Origin: Rhizobium sp. 16-488-2b
GTDB lineage: Bacteria > Pseudomonadota > Alphaproteobacteria > Rhizobiales > Rhizobiaceae
Direction of reading: 5' to 3'
Assembly: GCF_017741815.1 (NCBI RefSeq)
Contig: NZ_JAGHMF010000022.1
Coordinates: 26,732-90,731, forward strand
DNA: 64,000 nucleotides
The notes below the pieces were generated by a model that had not been told where the DNA came from, ran no database searches, and saw nothing but the letters and a program-made list of their open reading frames with translations. The translations under genes were made by a program, and so were the position numbers. Shown here piece by piece: positions 50,176 through 59,308 of this stretch (position 1 is its first letter; every line of letters starts with the position of its first letter).

Positions 50176-50303
50176 GGCCCCCCTCATCCGACCCTTCGGG
50201 CCACCTTCTCCCCGCTGGGGCGAAGGGAAGATGGAGCGAGCGGCCCGCCACGAGTCTCTTCTCCCCCGCGGGGAGAAGGTGCCGGCAGGCGGATGAGGGG
50301 GCC
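50176..50303. repeat. RIME-like intergenic palindromic element, copy 3 (inverted)
   Basis: About 128 bases in opposite orientation to copies 1 and 2: GGCCCCCCTCATCCGACCC at the left and GGCGGATGAGGGGGCC-type at the right, with the same CTTCTCCCC hairpins between. It lies in the convergent gap between the NicO gene and the small membrane gene at 50340. Confidence 0.85.
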
Positions 50304-50339
50304 ACACGGCAAAACCCAAATAAAGGCTACCCTAACCCC

Positions 50340-50555
50340 TCACCCACCCCGCCGACGCTGATACCGCGCCCGCAGCCAGAACACCGCGAAAAACGCCATC
50401 ACCAGACACACGCCGACGACGATCGCCAGCGTCGGCGAGTAGTTGCCGATCCACAGCACCACCGACGGCAGGAAATAGATGACGAGCCCCGCGCAGACGC
50501 GGATGATCGCAGCGGCAATCGCCGGCGAGCGGCGTTCGGATCTGGGGTCGGCCAT
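50340..50555 (-). CDS. Small membrane protein (71 aa)
   Basis: 71 residues starting MADPRSERRSPAIAAAIIRV, with two hydrophobic segments: IIRVCAGLVIYFLPSVVLW and LAIVVGVCLVMAFFAVFWL, and a basic C terminus (RARYQRRRGG). A CAGGAG ribosome site is correctly placed before ATG 50555. No family was recognised. Convergent with the NicO gene across the palindromic repeat. Confidence 0.7.
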   Translation of the reverse strand: MADPRSERRSPAIAAAIIRVCAGLVIYFLPSVVLWIGNYSPTLAIVVGVCLVMAFFAVFWLRARYQRRRGG

Positions 50556-50663
50556 GCGATAATCTCCTGCGGGTGAGGAGAAGGGCTTAGGCCAGCCGCC
50601 GGCGAAAGGCAACTGGCCGTGGTGGCAGGCTTGCCAATCGTCAAACGGCAAGCCTTATTCCGC

Positions 50664-51377
50664 TCAGGCCGTGACCTTGGCGGACGACACGGTCGCGTCG
50701 ATATGGTCGAGCAGCGCGTCCGGCAGGCCGAGGCGGCCGGCGAGCAGGTCGAGATAGCCGCGTTCGGCGCGGGTATCGGGATTGATGGTCAGCCGCGTCG
50801 CGGTATAGAGCTCGACCTTCTGCTCCTCGGTGCGCGCGGCAGCCACGAGATCGTCGATATCGACGGGGTTGGCGAGTTCGTTGCGCAGGAAGGCCTCGGC
50901 TTCCGAGCCGAGATCGACTTCGCGCACCTTTTCCATGATGTTGGCGCGCTCGGCATCGTCGATATGGCCATCGGCCTTGGCGGCGGCGATCATCGCGCGG
51001 ATCAGCGTCAGGGCGAAATCATTGGAGAGCTGCGGCCCTTCCAGGCTGAAGGCCGAATCCGGCGGCGGCAGCGCGATCGGCTGGCCGGTCGTTGCGGCAA
51101 GCTGCGGTGCTGCCTCCGGCGACTTGCCGGACTGATAGTTCTTGTAGGCGAGATAACCGAGGCCGGCGACGGCCGCGAGCCCGCCGATCGTCGCGACATT
51201 GCCGGCGATGTTGCGGCCGGTCTTGGTGCCGAGCACGGCGGTCGCAAGGGCCCCTGCCTTCCACGGATTGTTCTTGGCCATCTCGATCGCGCCGCCCGCC
51301 CGCTCGCGAACGCTGCCGCCGACACCCGGAATCTGCGATCCCAGAAACTGCTCAAGAAGCTTCTTCGCGTCGAACAT
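50664..51377 (-). CDS. TerB-like / DUF533 family protein
   Basis: 237 residues. Starts MFDAKKLLEQFLGSQIPG; a hydrophobic stretch (NIAGNVATIGGLAAVAGLGY) precedes a DUF533/TerB-like helical domain (LTLIRAMIAAAKADGHIDDA), whose Asp/Glu cluster resembles the TerB metal-binding motif. Residue 51377 is taken as the start, because the longer frame has a Ser/Pro-rich prefix. Similar to YebE; function in stress or membrane stability is not established. It is possibly an inner-membrane protein with one helix. Confidence 0.82.
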   Translation of the reverse strand: MFDAKKLLEQFLGSQIPGVGGSVRERAGGAIEMAKNNPWKAGALATAVLGTKTGRNIAGNVATIGGLAAVAGLGYLAYKNYQSGKSPEAAPQLAATTGQPIALPPPDSAFSLEGPQLSNDFALTLIRAMIAAAKADGHIDDAERANIMEKVREVDLGSEAEAFLRNELANPVDIDDLVAAARTEEQKVELYTATRLTINPDTRAERGYLDLLAGRLGLPDALLDHIDATVSSAKVTA

Positions 51378-51475
51378 ACCTGATTGTCTCCCTTTTGATG
51401 ATGTTGGGGAGATAGGAGCGGCGATGGGGGATTGCAAATAACGGGTGCGTTAGGACCCAAACGACAATAGTGCGT

Positions 51476-51597
51476 GTGGCAAAGACCCCTTCCGGCCTGC
51501 CGGCCACCTTCCCCACAAGGGGGAAGGAGACTCGTGGCGGCGCCCCAGCTAAGCCCCTCCCCCTTGTGGGGAGGGGTTGGGGAGGGGTCTTCGCCAC
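51476..51597. repeat. Palindromic intergenic repeat of a second type
   Basis: Bounded by GTGGCAAAGACCCC (51476-51489) and GGGGTCTTCGCCAC (51584-51597), nearly complementary. The interior has CCACCTTCCCCACAAGGGGG and CCCCTCCCCCTTGTGGGGAGG, which can form two hairpins. It differs from the RIME-like copies in sequence. The end of the window (63955-64000) begins with related sequence. Confidence 0.7.
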
Positions 51598-51621
51598 AAG
51601 CGAGAGCCCCAGAAAGCCGCC

Positions 51622-52260
51622 TCAGCCCTTCAGCGCAGCCGCCTCGGCAGCGAGCTTGGTGATGCCGGCCCAGTCGCCCGAAGCGATCAGTTCCTTCGGC
51701 GCGACCCAGGAGCCGCCGACGCAGATGACGTTGGGCAGCGACAGGTAATCCATCGCGTTCTTCAGCGAGATGCCGCCGGTCGGGCAAAACAGGGTGCCAG
51801 CGAGCGGCGAGGAGAACGCCTTCAGCATGGCAGCGCCACCGGCCTGTTCGGCCGGGAAGAACTTCAGCACCTGATAGCCTTCTTCGCGCAGCGCCATGAC
51901 TTCGCTGGCGGTCGCGGCACCCGGCAGAAGCGGCACGGAAGAATCGCGCGCCGCGTCGAGCAGTTCCTGCGTGGTGCCGGGGCTGACGATGAACTTGGAG
52001 CCGGCGGCAACCGCGGCTTCCCAATGCTTGGCACTGAGAATGGTGCCGGCGCCGACCTCGGCACCCTCGACCTCGTCGGCCACGGCGCGAACCGTGTCCA
52101 GCGCTGCAGGCGTGCGCATGGTGATTTCGATCGCCTTCAGACCACCCGCGACCAGCGCGCGCGCCAGCGAAACGCCCGACTTAACGTCGTCGACGATCAG
52201 AACCGGCACGACGGGCTGCAGTTTCAGGATGGAAAGGAGTTTCTCTGTCTTTTCGCCCAT
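51622..52260 (-). CDS. eda: KDPG/KHG aldolase
   Basis: 212 residues. Cleaves 2-keto-3-deoxy-6-phosphogluconate to pyruvate and glyceraldehyde 3-phosphate (Entner-Doudoroff). The Schiff-base Lys is in QVLKFFPAEQAGG, and IEITMRTPAALD supplies the catalytic Glu. GTILSAKHWE, FIVSPGTTQELL and PTGGISLKNAMDYL are family signatures. ATG 52260 starts MGEKTEKLLSILKLQ and has AAAGGA 10 bases upstream. No other Entner-Doudoroff gene is close. Confidence 0.95.
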   Translation of the reverse strand: MGEKTEKLLSILKLQPVVPVLIVDDVKSGVSLARALVAGGLKAIEITMRTPAALDTVRAVADEVEGAEVGAGTILSAKHWEAAVAAGSKFIVSPGTTQELLDAARDSSVPLLPGAATASEVMALREEGYQVLKFFPAEQAGGAAMLKAFSSPLAGTLFCPTGGISLKNAMDYLSLPNVICVGGSWVAPKELIASGDWAGITKLAAEAAALKG

Positions 52261-52414
52261 GGCCGTGGTTCCTTTGAAACGATTTAATTCCGGCAACGGA
52301 ATAGACCTACCGCTAAAGTTTGTCGAGACCGCAACCATCTTTGGAACGGAATGGGTATCAACCTCAGCTAAATTGCGCTAGCGTACCCGCCGTCGTCAAA
52401 GAGGTTCATCGGTC

Positions 52415-52903
52415 ATGGCAAAAGAGATCGAGCGGAAGTTCCTGGTACGCAGCGATGGCTGGCGCTCCGGCGCGGAAACGAAGTCTGTCCTCAGACAGGG
52501 CTATATCGCGTCTATGGACGATCGCTCGGTACGGGTGCGCATCATCGACAGGAAGAGCGCGCGGCTGACCACCAAGATCGGCCGCAGCAAGATGACCCGC
52601 GACGAATTCGAATATGAAATCCCGGTTACCGACGCCGAAGAGCTGCTTGGTGCGGCGATCGGCATCGTCATCGAAAAGACCCGCTACCGCGTGCCCTATG
52701 AGGGCTACGTCTGGGAGGTCGACGTTTTCGCCGGCCAGCATCGCGGCCTCGTCATCGCCGAGGTCGAGATGGGGTCGGAAGCCGAACGGCCGGCGCTTCC
52801 CGCCTGGCTCGGCCGCGAGGTCACCGGCGATTTCAGATACTCAAATCAGGCATTGGCAACCGAATTTGAGCACGACCGGCATGCCCTTCAGCATACGGCC
52901 TGA
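52415..52903 (+). CDS. CYTH-domain protein (inorganic triphosphatase-like)
   Basis: 162 residues. The defining ExExK motif is at residues 4-8 (KEIERKFLV), with SVRVRIIDRKSARLTTKIGR and DEFEYEIPV-type acid/basic strands forming the tunnel that binds triphosphate and divalent metal. Probably a triphosphatase. It overlaps by 23 bases the CHAD-domain gene that follows, a pairing found as a fusion or neighbours in many bacteria and linked to polyphosphate. Cytoplasmic. Confidence 0.92.
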   Translation: MAKEIERKFLVRSDGWRSGAETKSVLRQGYIASMDDRSVRVRIIDRKSARLTTKIGRSKMTRDEFEYEIPVTDAEELLGAAIGIVIEKTRYRVPYEGYVWEVDVFAGQHRGLVIAEVEMGSEAERPALPAWLGREVTGDFRYSNQALATEFEHDRHALQHTA

Positions 52904-53789
52904 CCGGTCCTTCAAATCACAGTTTCACAAGCTCGCGCGACGCCAGCTGCGCCATGCGATCGATGTGCTCGAAACGCGGCCTCAAGGCACGGACCACGCG
53001 ATCCATGAGGCACGCAAACGGCTGAAGCGGGTGCGCTCGCTCTACCGCCTGGTCGCGAGCGCCGTGCCGAAATTTTCCGCACGCGAGAACATCAGGCTGC
53101 GCGGCATCGCCCGCTCGCTGTCCTCCCTGCGTGATGCGGCGGCCCTCGTCGAGACAGCCACCTATCTGCACGAACGCGCCCGCGACAGCGACGAGGCCGA
53201 GGCGCTCGGCCGCATCGTCGTGGCGCTCACCGCCCGGCGCGACCGGCTGATCGCCGCAAGGCGCGATCCCGAAAAGGTGGTCTCCGACACCATCTCGGCG
53301 CTGAAGCGGGCGATCGCGGCCGTTCAGGACGTCAACCTGAAGGGCGGCCACCGCCGACATGGGCGGCTTCTGGCGCATGGGTGGGACACGACAGTCCGCA
53401 AGGCGCGCAAGGCGCTCGCCGCCTGCGAAGGGCATGTCTCGGCCGAAGCCTTTCACACGCTGCGCAAGCGCACGCAGGATTACCGCGCCTATCACAAGCT
53501 GCTCAATCCGCTCTGGCCGACCGCCATGAACGCCAAATACGATGCGGCGAGCACGCTGGTCGACCTGCTCGGGCGCATCAACGATCTCGAACTGCTGTGC
53601 GAACTGGTCGAGACCGAGCATCACCATTTCGAAAATGCCGACGACCTCGCGCACCTGCTCTATGCCATCATCTTCCACCAGCAGCAGGGCCGCCACGATG
53701 CGCTGGATCGCGCCGAGACCATCTTCGGCCCGGATGCGGATGACGAGGCGATGCGCATCGAGATGCTCTGGATCGCCTTTGGCGGCTGA
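52881..53789 (+). CDS. CHAD-domain protein
   Basis: 302 residues. The conserved His-Ala-rich helices are visible: HAIDVLETRP and DHAIHEARKRLKRVRSLYRL, typical CHAD motifs that bind polyphosphate. Starts at ATG 52881 (MPFSIRPDRSFKSQF), overlapping the CYTH gene by 23 bases in a different frame; the frame runs much farther upstream but those residues overlap the CYTH protein. Together CYTH and CHAD suggest a polyphosphate-linked function, the two modules being separate proteins here. Confidence 0.9.
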   Translation: MPFSIRPDRSFKSQFHKLARRQLRHAIDVLETRPQGTDHAIHEARKRLKRVRSLYRLVASAVPKFSARENIRLRGIARSLSSLRDAAALVETATYLHERARDSDEAEALGRIVVALTARRDRLIAARRDPEKVVSDTISALKRAIAAVQDVNLKGGHRRHGRLLAHGWDTTVRKARKALAACEGHVSAEAFHTLRKRTQDYRAYHKLLNPLWPTAMNAKYDAASTLVDLLGRINDLELLCELVETEHHHFENADDLAHLLYAIIFHQQQGRHDALDRAETIFGPDADDEAMRIEMLWIAFGG

Positions 53790-53848
53790 ATATCAGCCGC
53801 ACCTTCGGGCGATTGCGCTTGCGCTCTGAAAGCTGTATTTCCAGCCGC

Positions 53849-54784
53849 ATGACCGACACATCGACCCAACAGGCGACGAGCCCTTTCCTCGTCGCGGCCC
53901 TTTATCATTTCGTTTCCGTGCCGCACTTCGAAAGCCTGCGCGCGCCGCTGCAACAGCTGTGCGAGGATAATGGCGTCAAGGGCACGCTGCTGCTCGCCCA
54001 TGAGGGCATCAACGGCACGATCGCCGGCCCGGATGCGGGGATCGCGACGGTGCTTGGCCATCTGCGCGCCATGCCGGAATTCGCACGCCTCGAGCACAAG
54101 GAAAGCCGCGCCTCGAAAATGCCTTTCGTGCGCATGAAGGTGAAGCTGAAGAAAGAGATCGTGACGATGGGCGTCGAGAACATCGACCCCAACAAGATCG
54201 TGGGCACCTATGTCGCGCCGAAGGATTGGAACGCGCTGATCTCCGATCCCGATACGATCGTCATCGACACCCGCAATGATTACGAGACGGCGATCGGCAT
54301 CTTCAAGGGCGCGGTCGACCCGAACACCAAGACCTTCCGCGAATTTCCGGACTGGGTGAAGAACAACACCGGCCTGCACAACAAGCCGAAGATCGCCATG
54401 TACTGCACCGGCGGCATACGCTGCGAGAAGGCCACCGCCTTCATGAAGGAGCAGGGCTTCGACGAGGTCTACCACCTCAAGGGCGGCATCCTGAAATATC
54501 TCGAGGAAGTGCCGCAGGAAGAGAGCCTGTGGGAAGGCGCCTGCTTCGTCTTCGACGAGCGCGTTTCGGTCGAGCACGGCTTGAAGGAGGGCGACCACAA
54601 GCTCTGCCACGCCTGCCGCAATCCGATCACCGCGGAAGAAATCACCTCGGAGAAATACGAGGAAGGCGTGTCCTGCAGCCATTGCTACGGCAGCCGCACC
54701 GAGGAAGACCGGCTGCGCTACCGCCAGCGCCAGCTGCAGATCGCGCTCGCCAAGAAACGCGGCCAGAAGCACATCGGCACCTGA
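53849..54784 (+). CDS. trhO: tRNA uridine hydroxylase TrhO (rhodanese-domain, YceA-like)
   Basis: 311 residues. N-terminal region with AHEGINGTIAGPDAGI, and the rhodanese domain with active-site Cys in YCTGGIRCEKATAF. C-terminal extension with two CxxC pairs (LCHACRNPIT and SCSHCYGSRT) that may bind zinc. TrhO-type proteins hydroxylate tRNA U34 in the anticodon using oxygen. ATG 53849 begins MTDTSTQQATSPFLVAALYH; a farther frame start is not conserved. Cytoplasmic. Confidence 0.92.
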   Translation: MTDTSTQQATSPFLVAALYHFVSVPHFESLRAPLQQLCEDNGVKGTLLLAHEGINGTIAGPDAGIATVLGHLRAMPEFARLEHKESRASKMPFVRMKVKLKKEIVTMGVENIDPNKIVGTYVAPKDWNALISDPDTIVIDTRNDYETAIGIFKGAVDPNTKTFREFPDWVKNNTGLHNKPKIAMYCTGGIRCEKATAFMKEQGFDEVYHLKGGILKYLEEVPQEESLWEGACFVFDERVSVEHGLKEGDHKLCHACRNPITAEEITSEKYEEGVSCSHCYGSRTEEDRLRYRQRQLQIALAKKRGQKHIGT

Positions 54785-54814
54785 GATCGTCCAAGGGGCG
54801 GTATAGGGACTTGA

Positions 54815-57025
54815 TCAGGCGGCGCTGACACGCCGTCCGCTGGTCTTGCGTGCCCGCGCATCCATCAGCCGCTCGGTGATATCCTCGGCGGAGACGGGCT
54901 TGCTGAAGTAGAAGCCCTGCAGCGTATCGCAACCGAACTGCGAGGCGATATCCGCCTGCTCCGGCGTCTCGATGCCTTCGGCGGTGACGGGGATATCGAG
55001 CGAGCTCGCAAGCGCCACGGTTGCCTTCAGCATCTCGCGCTGGCTCTCGCTGTGCTCGATATCCATGATCAGCGAACGGTCGATCTTGATGCGGTCGAAG
55101 CCGAACTGGCGGAGATAGCCGATCGACGAGAAGCCCGAGCCGAAATCGTCGAGCGCGATCTTCACACCCAGCGTCTTCAGCTGCTCGATCGCCTGGCGCG
55201 TCCGCTTCGGGTTCTGGATCATGTAACCCTCGGTCACCTCCAGCGTCACCCGCTTGGCCTCGATCTCCGTCTGGCGCAGCACGTAGCGCACATAGTCGGT
55301 AAAGGCGGGGTTGCGGAACTGGCCGGGCGAAACGTTGACGGCGATCCTGAGCTCCGGCCATTGCTTGGCCGTCTCGCAGGCCTTGCGCAGCACGAAGAGG
55401 CCGAGCGCCTCGATGAGGCCGCTGGTCTCGGCAACCGGGATGAACACATCGGGTGACACCGGCCCATGGCCCGGCCGGTTCCAGCGCACCAGGGCTTCCA
55501 CGCCGACCATATCGTTGCTGTCGGCTCCGATCAGCGGCTGGTAGGCAAGCGTCAGATCGCCGCCTTCGATCGCCTGGCGCAGATCGAGCTCCAGCGCGTT
55601 GCGCTCCTCGCGATCGGCATCCATGGCGGGATCGTAGAGCGTCATGCGGGCGCGGCCGGCTTCCTTGGCCTTGTACATGGCCAGATCCGCACGCCGCACC
55701 AGCTCCTCGCGATCGACGCTGCCCGCGGGCGAAACCGCGATGCCGATGCTGGCGCCGATGACGACCACGCGCCGGCCGATTTCCAGCGGTTCGGCCAGGA
55801 AGTCGAGAATATGCTCGGAGAGCTGCAATGCAGCCGCGTCCCCCTGCTGTGATGCAAAGACGATGGCGAACTCGTCGCCGCCGATGCGGGCAAGCACCGC
55901 GCCATCGGGGATCAGCACCTTCAGCCCGGCCGCGACCGCCCGGATCAGCTGGTCGCCGGTGCCGTGACCGTAGGAATCGTTGACTTCCTTGAACCCATCG
56001 AGGTCGAGATAGAGAAGCTGGACATTATCCTGAGACTGCCTGGCGAGCGTCACCATCGCATCGACGGAGACGCGCAGGCCGTCGCGGTTCAGAAGTCCGC
56101 TCAGCCGGTCGCGCAGCGCATCCTCGCGCGCGATGATCTCCTCGCTCTTCAGCCTGCGCCCGGCCAGCCAGCCGATGATCAGCAGCACGACGAAGAATAG
56201 GCCGACAAGGCAGATCGCCCGCACCACCTGGCTGCGCACATCGGCATAGCCGACATCGCCAGGCGCGCGCGAGGTCCAGATCAGCTTGCCGAGCGACGCG
56301 CCAAGCGCATCCTCGATCGGCACGGAATATGTGGCAGCCTGATCCGCGCCAACGAGCCGCAGCCCGCCGATGACATAGGTCTTGCCGATCTCATCGATCT
56401 TGGCGGCGTCGAGATGACGAATGAAGATGAGATAGCGGTGCTTGCCGGGCGCGATCGCGAGCGCACCGGATTTTTCGCGCACCAGTGCCACGCCGCCGAC
56501 GGCAATGCCCGACTTCGTGCTGATGAAGCCGGACGCCTCGGGAAGTTCCTGCGCGCCGGCGGCCTTAACCTTGTCGAACAGCGCCCAGAGCGCCGGCGAG
56601 AAGAAATCCTGCAAACTGTCGGCCATCGGCTTGCCGTCGCGATAGACCATGATCGGCTTCTTGTCGTCGTCGATCACGATTGCCATGTCGAACAGCGCGC
56701 TGTTGACGGACATCTCGCCATAGTTCGACACGGTCCAGTCCATGCCGCCGGTGGCGTAGACATTCGTCGCGGCATCGTCCCATGCGGCATAATCGTTTAA
56801 GGTGGCGCCGAGCTGCGCGACAAAATTCTGCAGCGCGCCGGAGACGGTTTCGCGCGAGCGCTCGTCATCGAGTACGTTGGATTTCTGCGCCACGTGATCG
56901 AGCGCATTCAGCACCATCATAGTGACCACAGCGACGACGACGGCAAACGAAAATAGAACGCCGGCCACGGTTGCGTGGCGACCAGCTCCCAGAATCGCGC
57001 TTCGTTTGCTGAAGATCGACGGCAT
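54815..57025 (-). CDS. CHASE4-type GGDEF-EAL protein
   Basis: 736 residues. A first helix (VAGVLFSFAVVVAVVTMMVL), an extracytoplasmic domain of about 200 residues with the CHASE4 look (LNDYAAWDDAATNVYATGG) and a second helix (AICLVGLFFVVLLIIGWLAG). The GGDEF domain retains RIGGDEFAIVF, and the EAL domain retains EALVRW, DDFGSG and EGIE. Both domains could therefore be active, and net direction depends on regulation. AGGGAG precedes the ATG. Bidirectional c-di-GMP control at the membrane; the signal is unknown. Confidence 0.94.
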   Translation of the reverse strand: MPSIFSKRSAILGAGRHATVAGVLFSFAVVVAVVTMMVLNALDHVAQKSNVLDDERSRETVSGALQNFVAQLGATLNDYAAWDDAATNVYATGGMDWTVSNYGEMSVNSALFDMAIVIDDDKKPIMVYRDGKPMADSLQDFFSPALWALFDKVKAAGAQELPEASGFISTKSGIAVGGVALVREKSGALAIAPGKHRYLIFIRHLDAAKIDEIGKTYVIGGLRLVGADQAATYSVPIEDALGASLGKLIWTSRAPGDVGYADVRSQVVRAICLVGLFFVVLLIIGWLAGRRLKSEEIIAREDALRDRLSGLLNRDGLRVSVDAMVTLARQSQDNVQLLYLDLDGFKEVNDSYGHGTGDQLIRAVAAGLKVLIPDGAVLARIGGDEFAIVFASQQGDAAALQLSEHILDFLAEPLEIGRRVVVIGASIGIAVSPAGSVDREELVRRADLAMYKAKEAGRARMTLYDPAMDADREERNALELDLRQAIEGGDLTLAYQPLIGADSNDMVGVEALVRWNRPGHGPVSPDVFIPVAETSGLIEALGLFVLRKACETAKQWPELRIAVNVSPGQFRNPAFTDYVRYVLRQTEIEAKRVTLEVTEGYMIQNPKRTRQAIEQLKTLGVKIALDDFGSGFSSIGYLRQFGFDRIKIDRSLIMDIEHSESQREMLKATVALASSLDIPVTAEGIETPEQADIASQFGCDTLQGFYFSKPVSAEDITERLMDARARKTSGRRVSAA

Positions 57026-57188
57026 TCATTCTCCCTGTCGGCAAATACTGACGGGAAGCCTTCAAAAAACGGTTAAAACGCGATTGAACGATTAAGCACT
57101 CTCGCATCTGCGGCACGAACGCAAGATCGACAAAAATCATTTTATTTCAATCGGTTAAAGTTATTAAAATATACTTATAAAGCATATC

Positions 57189-57728
57189 CTAACGAACGTG
57201 CGTGCAGAATTTTGCAAGCGCGTTCAAAATAACGCCGTCTCGCACGGCCGCATCGAGAACCGCCGTCTGCGCCGCATCGTCCTTCCCGAGCAGCCCGATC
57301 CGCAGATGCGCCTCCTCGACGATGTCGAACGACATGGTCTTCAGGACCTCGGTCAACTGGCCGAGCGCGAAGTCGCCGCGATGCGATGCATGCGCGATCA
57401 TCACAGGCTTGAACGGTACTTCGTCGCGCGACACCAGCCAGTCCAGCGCGTTCTTCAGCCCGCCCGGCAGCCCATGGGCATATTCGGGACAGGCAACGAT
57501 GACGCCATCGGCGGCACGCATCTTCGCCCCCAGCCGCTCGACGATATCAGGCGTGTTTTCGCCCTCGCGATCGGGATTGAAGATCGGCAGATCGCCGATG
57601 AGATCGCAGATCTCGATCGTCACGTCATCAGGCGCGTGATCGCACAAAGCCTCCAGCAGCCGGCGATTGGTCGAGACCTTCCGCTGGCTGCCGCAGAGCG
57701 CATAGAGAAAGAGCGGTTTGACGTCCAT
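57189..57728 (-). CDS. NADPH-dependent FMN reductase-like protein
   Basis: 179 residues. Flavodoxin-like fold: LYALCGSQRKVSTNRRLLEA holds the FMN phosphate-binding loop, and ACPEYAHGLPGGLKNALDWL is the family signature. Reduces FMN or quinones with NADPH, probably in redox protection. The ATG at 57728 starts MDVKPLFLYALCGS. It is separated from the EAL gene by a 163-base AT-rich gap; the met terminator lies upstream. Cytoplasmic. Confidence 0.9.
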   Translation of the reverse strand: MDVKPLFLYALCGSQRKVSTNRRLLEALCDHAPDDVTIEICDLIGDLPIFNPDREGENTPDIVERLGAKMRAADGVIVACPEYAHGLPGGLKNALDWLVSRDEVPFKPVMIAHASHRGDFALGQLTEVLKTMSFDIVEEAHLRIGLLGKDDAAQTAVLDAAVRDGVILNALAKFCTHVR

Positions 57729-57765
57729 GCCACTGGTCTATGCCATCAGACGATTCGCCCCAACG

Positions 57766-57795
57766 AAAAAGCGGCCCGGCAAGGCCGGACCGCTT
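57766..57795 (-). terminator. Intrinsic terminator after metQ
   Basis: On the minus strand: AGCGGTCCGGCCTTGCCGGG followed by CCGCTTTTTC. An eleven-base GC stem, a three-base loop and a T run, 27 bases past the metQ stop. Confidence 0.9.
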
Positions 57796-57822
57796 CATCT
57801 CGGATAAGGATAAGACCACGTC

Positions 57823-58599
57823 TTACCAGGACGGGATCAGCGCACCCTTGAACTGTTCGTTGATGAACTTGCGGATGCTTTCGTCGTGGTAGGATTCGAC
57901 CAGCGTCTTGGCCCACGGTGCGTCCTTGTCGGCGGTGCGGACAACGATCACGTTGGCGTAAGGCGACTTTTCGCTCTCGATGGCGATGGCGTCGGTCTTC
58001 GGGTGCAGGCCGGCTTCCATGGCGTAGTTGGTGTTGATGACGGCGGCATCGACGTCATCGAGCGAGCGCGGCAGCTGCGCGGCGTCGATTTCGGCAAACT
58101 CGATCTTCTTCGGGTTCTCGATGATGTCGGCGACGGTGACCTTGACACCAGGATTGTCCTTGAACTTGATCAGGCCCTTCGAGGCGAGAACGAGCAGCGC
58201 GCGGCCGCCATTGGTCGGGTCGTTCGGGATGGCGACGGTGGCGCCTTCCTTCAGCTCGTCGAGGCTCTTCACCTTCTTGGAATAGACGCCCATCGGGGTG
58301 GTGATCGTCGTGCCGATGCTGACGAGATCGAACTTGCGGTCGGCGATCTGGTTGTCGAGGTAGGGCTGGTGCTGGAACGAGTTGGCCTGGATATCGCCAT
58401 CGTTGAGCGCCTGGTTCGGCACGACATAGTCGGAGAACTCGACGATCTCGATGTTGAGGCCCTTGGTCTTGGCGATCTCGGCGACCTTTTCCATGATCTG
58501 CGCGTGCTCGCCCGGCGTGACGCCGACCTTGATGTCTTCGGCCAGTGCCGAGCCGGCTGCAAAGGCAGCGAGCGCGGCTGCGATGATGAACTTCTTCAT
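57823..58599 (-). CDS. metQ: Methionine ABC transporter, substrate-binding protein
   Basis: 258 residues. MetQ-type periplasmic binding of D/L-methionine: GVTPGEHAQIMEKVAEIAK at the mature N terminus, then NSFQHQPYLDNQIADR and VAIPNDPTNGGRALLVLA. The signal peptide ends AFAAGSALA/EDI with no lipobox Cys, so it is a free periplasmic protein rather than a lipoprotein; many classic MetQ are lipidated. ATG 58599 starts MKKFIIAAA. Last gene of metNIQ. The terminator follows. Confidence 0.94.
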   Translation of the reverse strand: MKKFIIAAALAAFAAGSALAEDIKVGVTPGEHAQIMEKVAEIAKTKGLNIEIVEFSDYVVPNQALNDGDIQANSFQHQPYLDNQIADRKFDLVSIGTTITTPMGVYSKKVKSLDELKEGATVAIPNDPTNGGRALLVLASKGLIKFKDNPGVKVTVADIIENPKKIEFAEIDAAQLPRSLDDVDAAVINTNYAMEAGLHPKTDAIAIESEKSPYANVIVVRTADKDAPWAKTLVESYHDESIRKFINEQFKGALIPSW

Positions 58600-58639
58600 G
58601 GGTGTCTCCTGTGTTGAATTATGGTTTGTTGTTAAAGGG

Positions 58640-59308
58640 TCAGTTTTTCCGGTTGCGCTTATCGAAGCGGCGGGCAAGCCCGTCGCCGGCGCTCTGGACG
58701 AGCTGCACGAGAACGATCAGCACGATCACGACAATCACCATCATCTCGGGATTGAAGCGCTGGTAGCCGTAGCGGATGCCAAGATCGCCCAGCCCGCCGC
58801 CGCCGACGGCGCCGACCATGGCGGAGTAGCCGATCAGGCTGACGATGGTCATTGTCAGCGCCATCAGGATGCTCGGCCGGGCCTCTGGCAAAAGCACCTT
58901 GAAGACGATCTGGAACGGCGTGGCGCCCATGGCGCGGGCAGCCTCGATCAGCCCCTTGTCGATTTCGCGGATGGCGGATTCGACCAGTCGGGCGAAGAAG
59001 GGAATGGTGGCGATGGTGAGCGGCACGATCGCCGCCCAGGTGCCGATCGACGTGCCCGTCAAAAGACGCGTCAGGGGCACGATGGCGACGACGAGGATGA
59101 TGAACGGCGTCGAGCGCGCGGCGTTGACGACGAGCCCGAGCACGCGGTTGGTCTTCGGCGCCGGAAACAGCTCGCCCTTGCCCGAGGTGGCCAGGAACAC
59201 GCCGATCGGCAGGCCGATGATCGAGCCGACGATGCCGGCGACGAACACCATCTGCAGGGTCTGCATCAGCGCCTTGGAGAGGAGATTATAGATCATATCA
59301 GGCGACAT
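58640..59308 (-). CDS. metI: Methionine ABC transporter, permease
   Basis: 222 residues with five membrane helices. The permease EAA-type loop for ATPase contact is EAARAMGATPFQIVFKVLLP. ATG 59308 (MSPDMIYNLL) is chosen; it overlaps the stop of metN by 11 bases. The sequence resembles MetI/D-methionine permease: MLVVAIVPLTRLL-like and GAVGGGGLGDLGIRYGYQRF. Pairs with MetN and MetQ for methionine uptake. Confidence 0.95.
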   Translation of the reverse strand: MSPDMIYNLLSKALMQTLQMVFVAGIVGSIIGLPIGVFLATSGKGELFPAPKTNRVLGLVVNAARSTPFIILVVAIVPLTRLLTGTSIGTWAAIVPLTIATIPFFARLVESAIREIDKGLIEAARAMGATPFQIVFKVLLPEARPSILMALTMTIVSLIGYSAMVGAVGGGGLGDLGIRYGYQRFNPEMMVIVVIVLIVLVQLVQSAGDGLARRFDKRNRKN

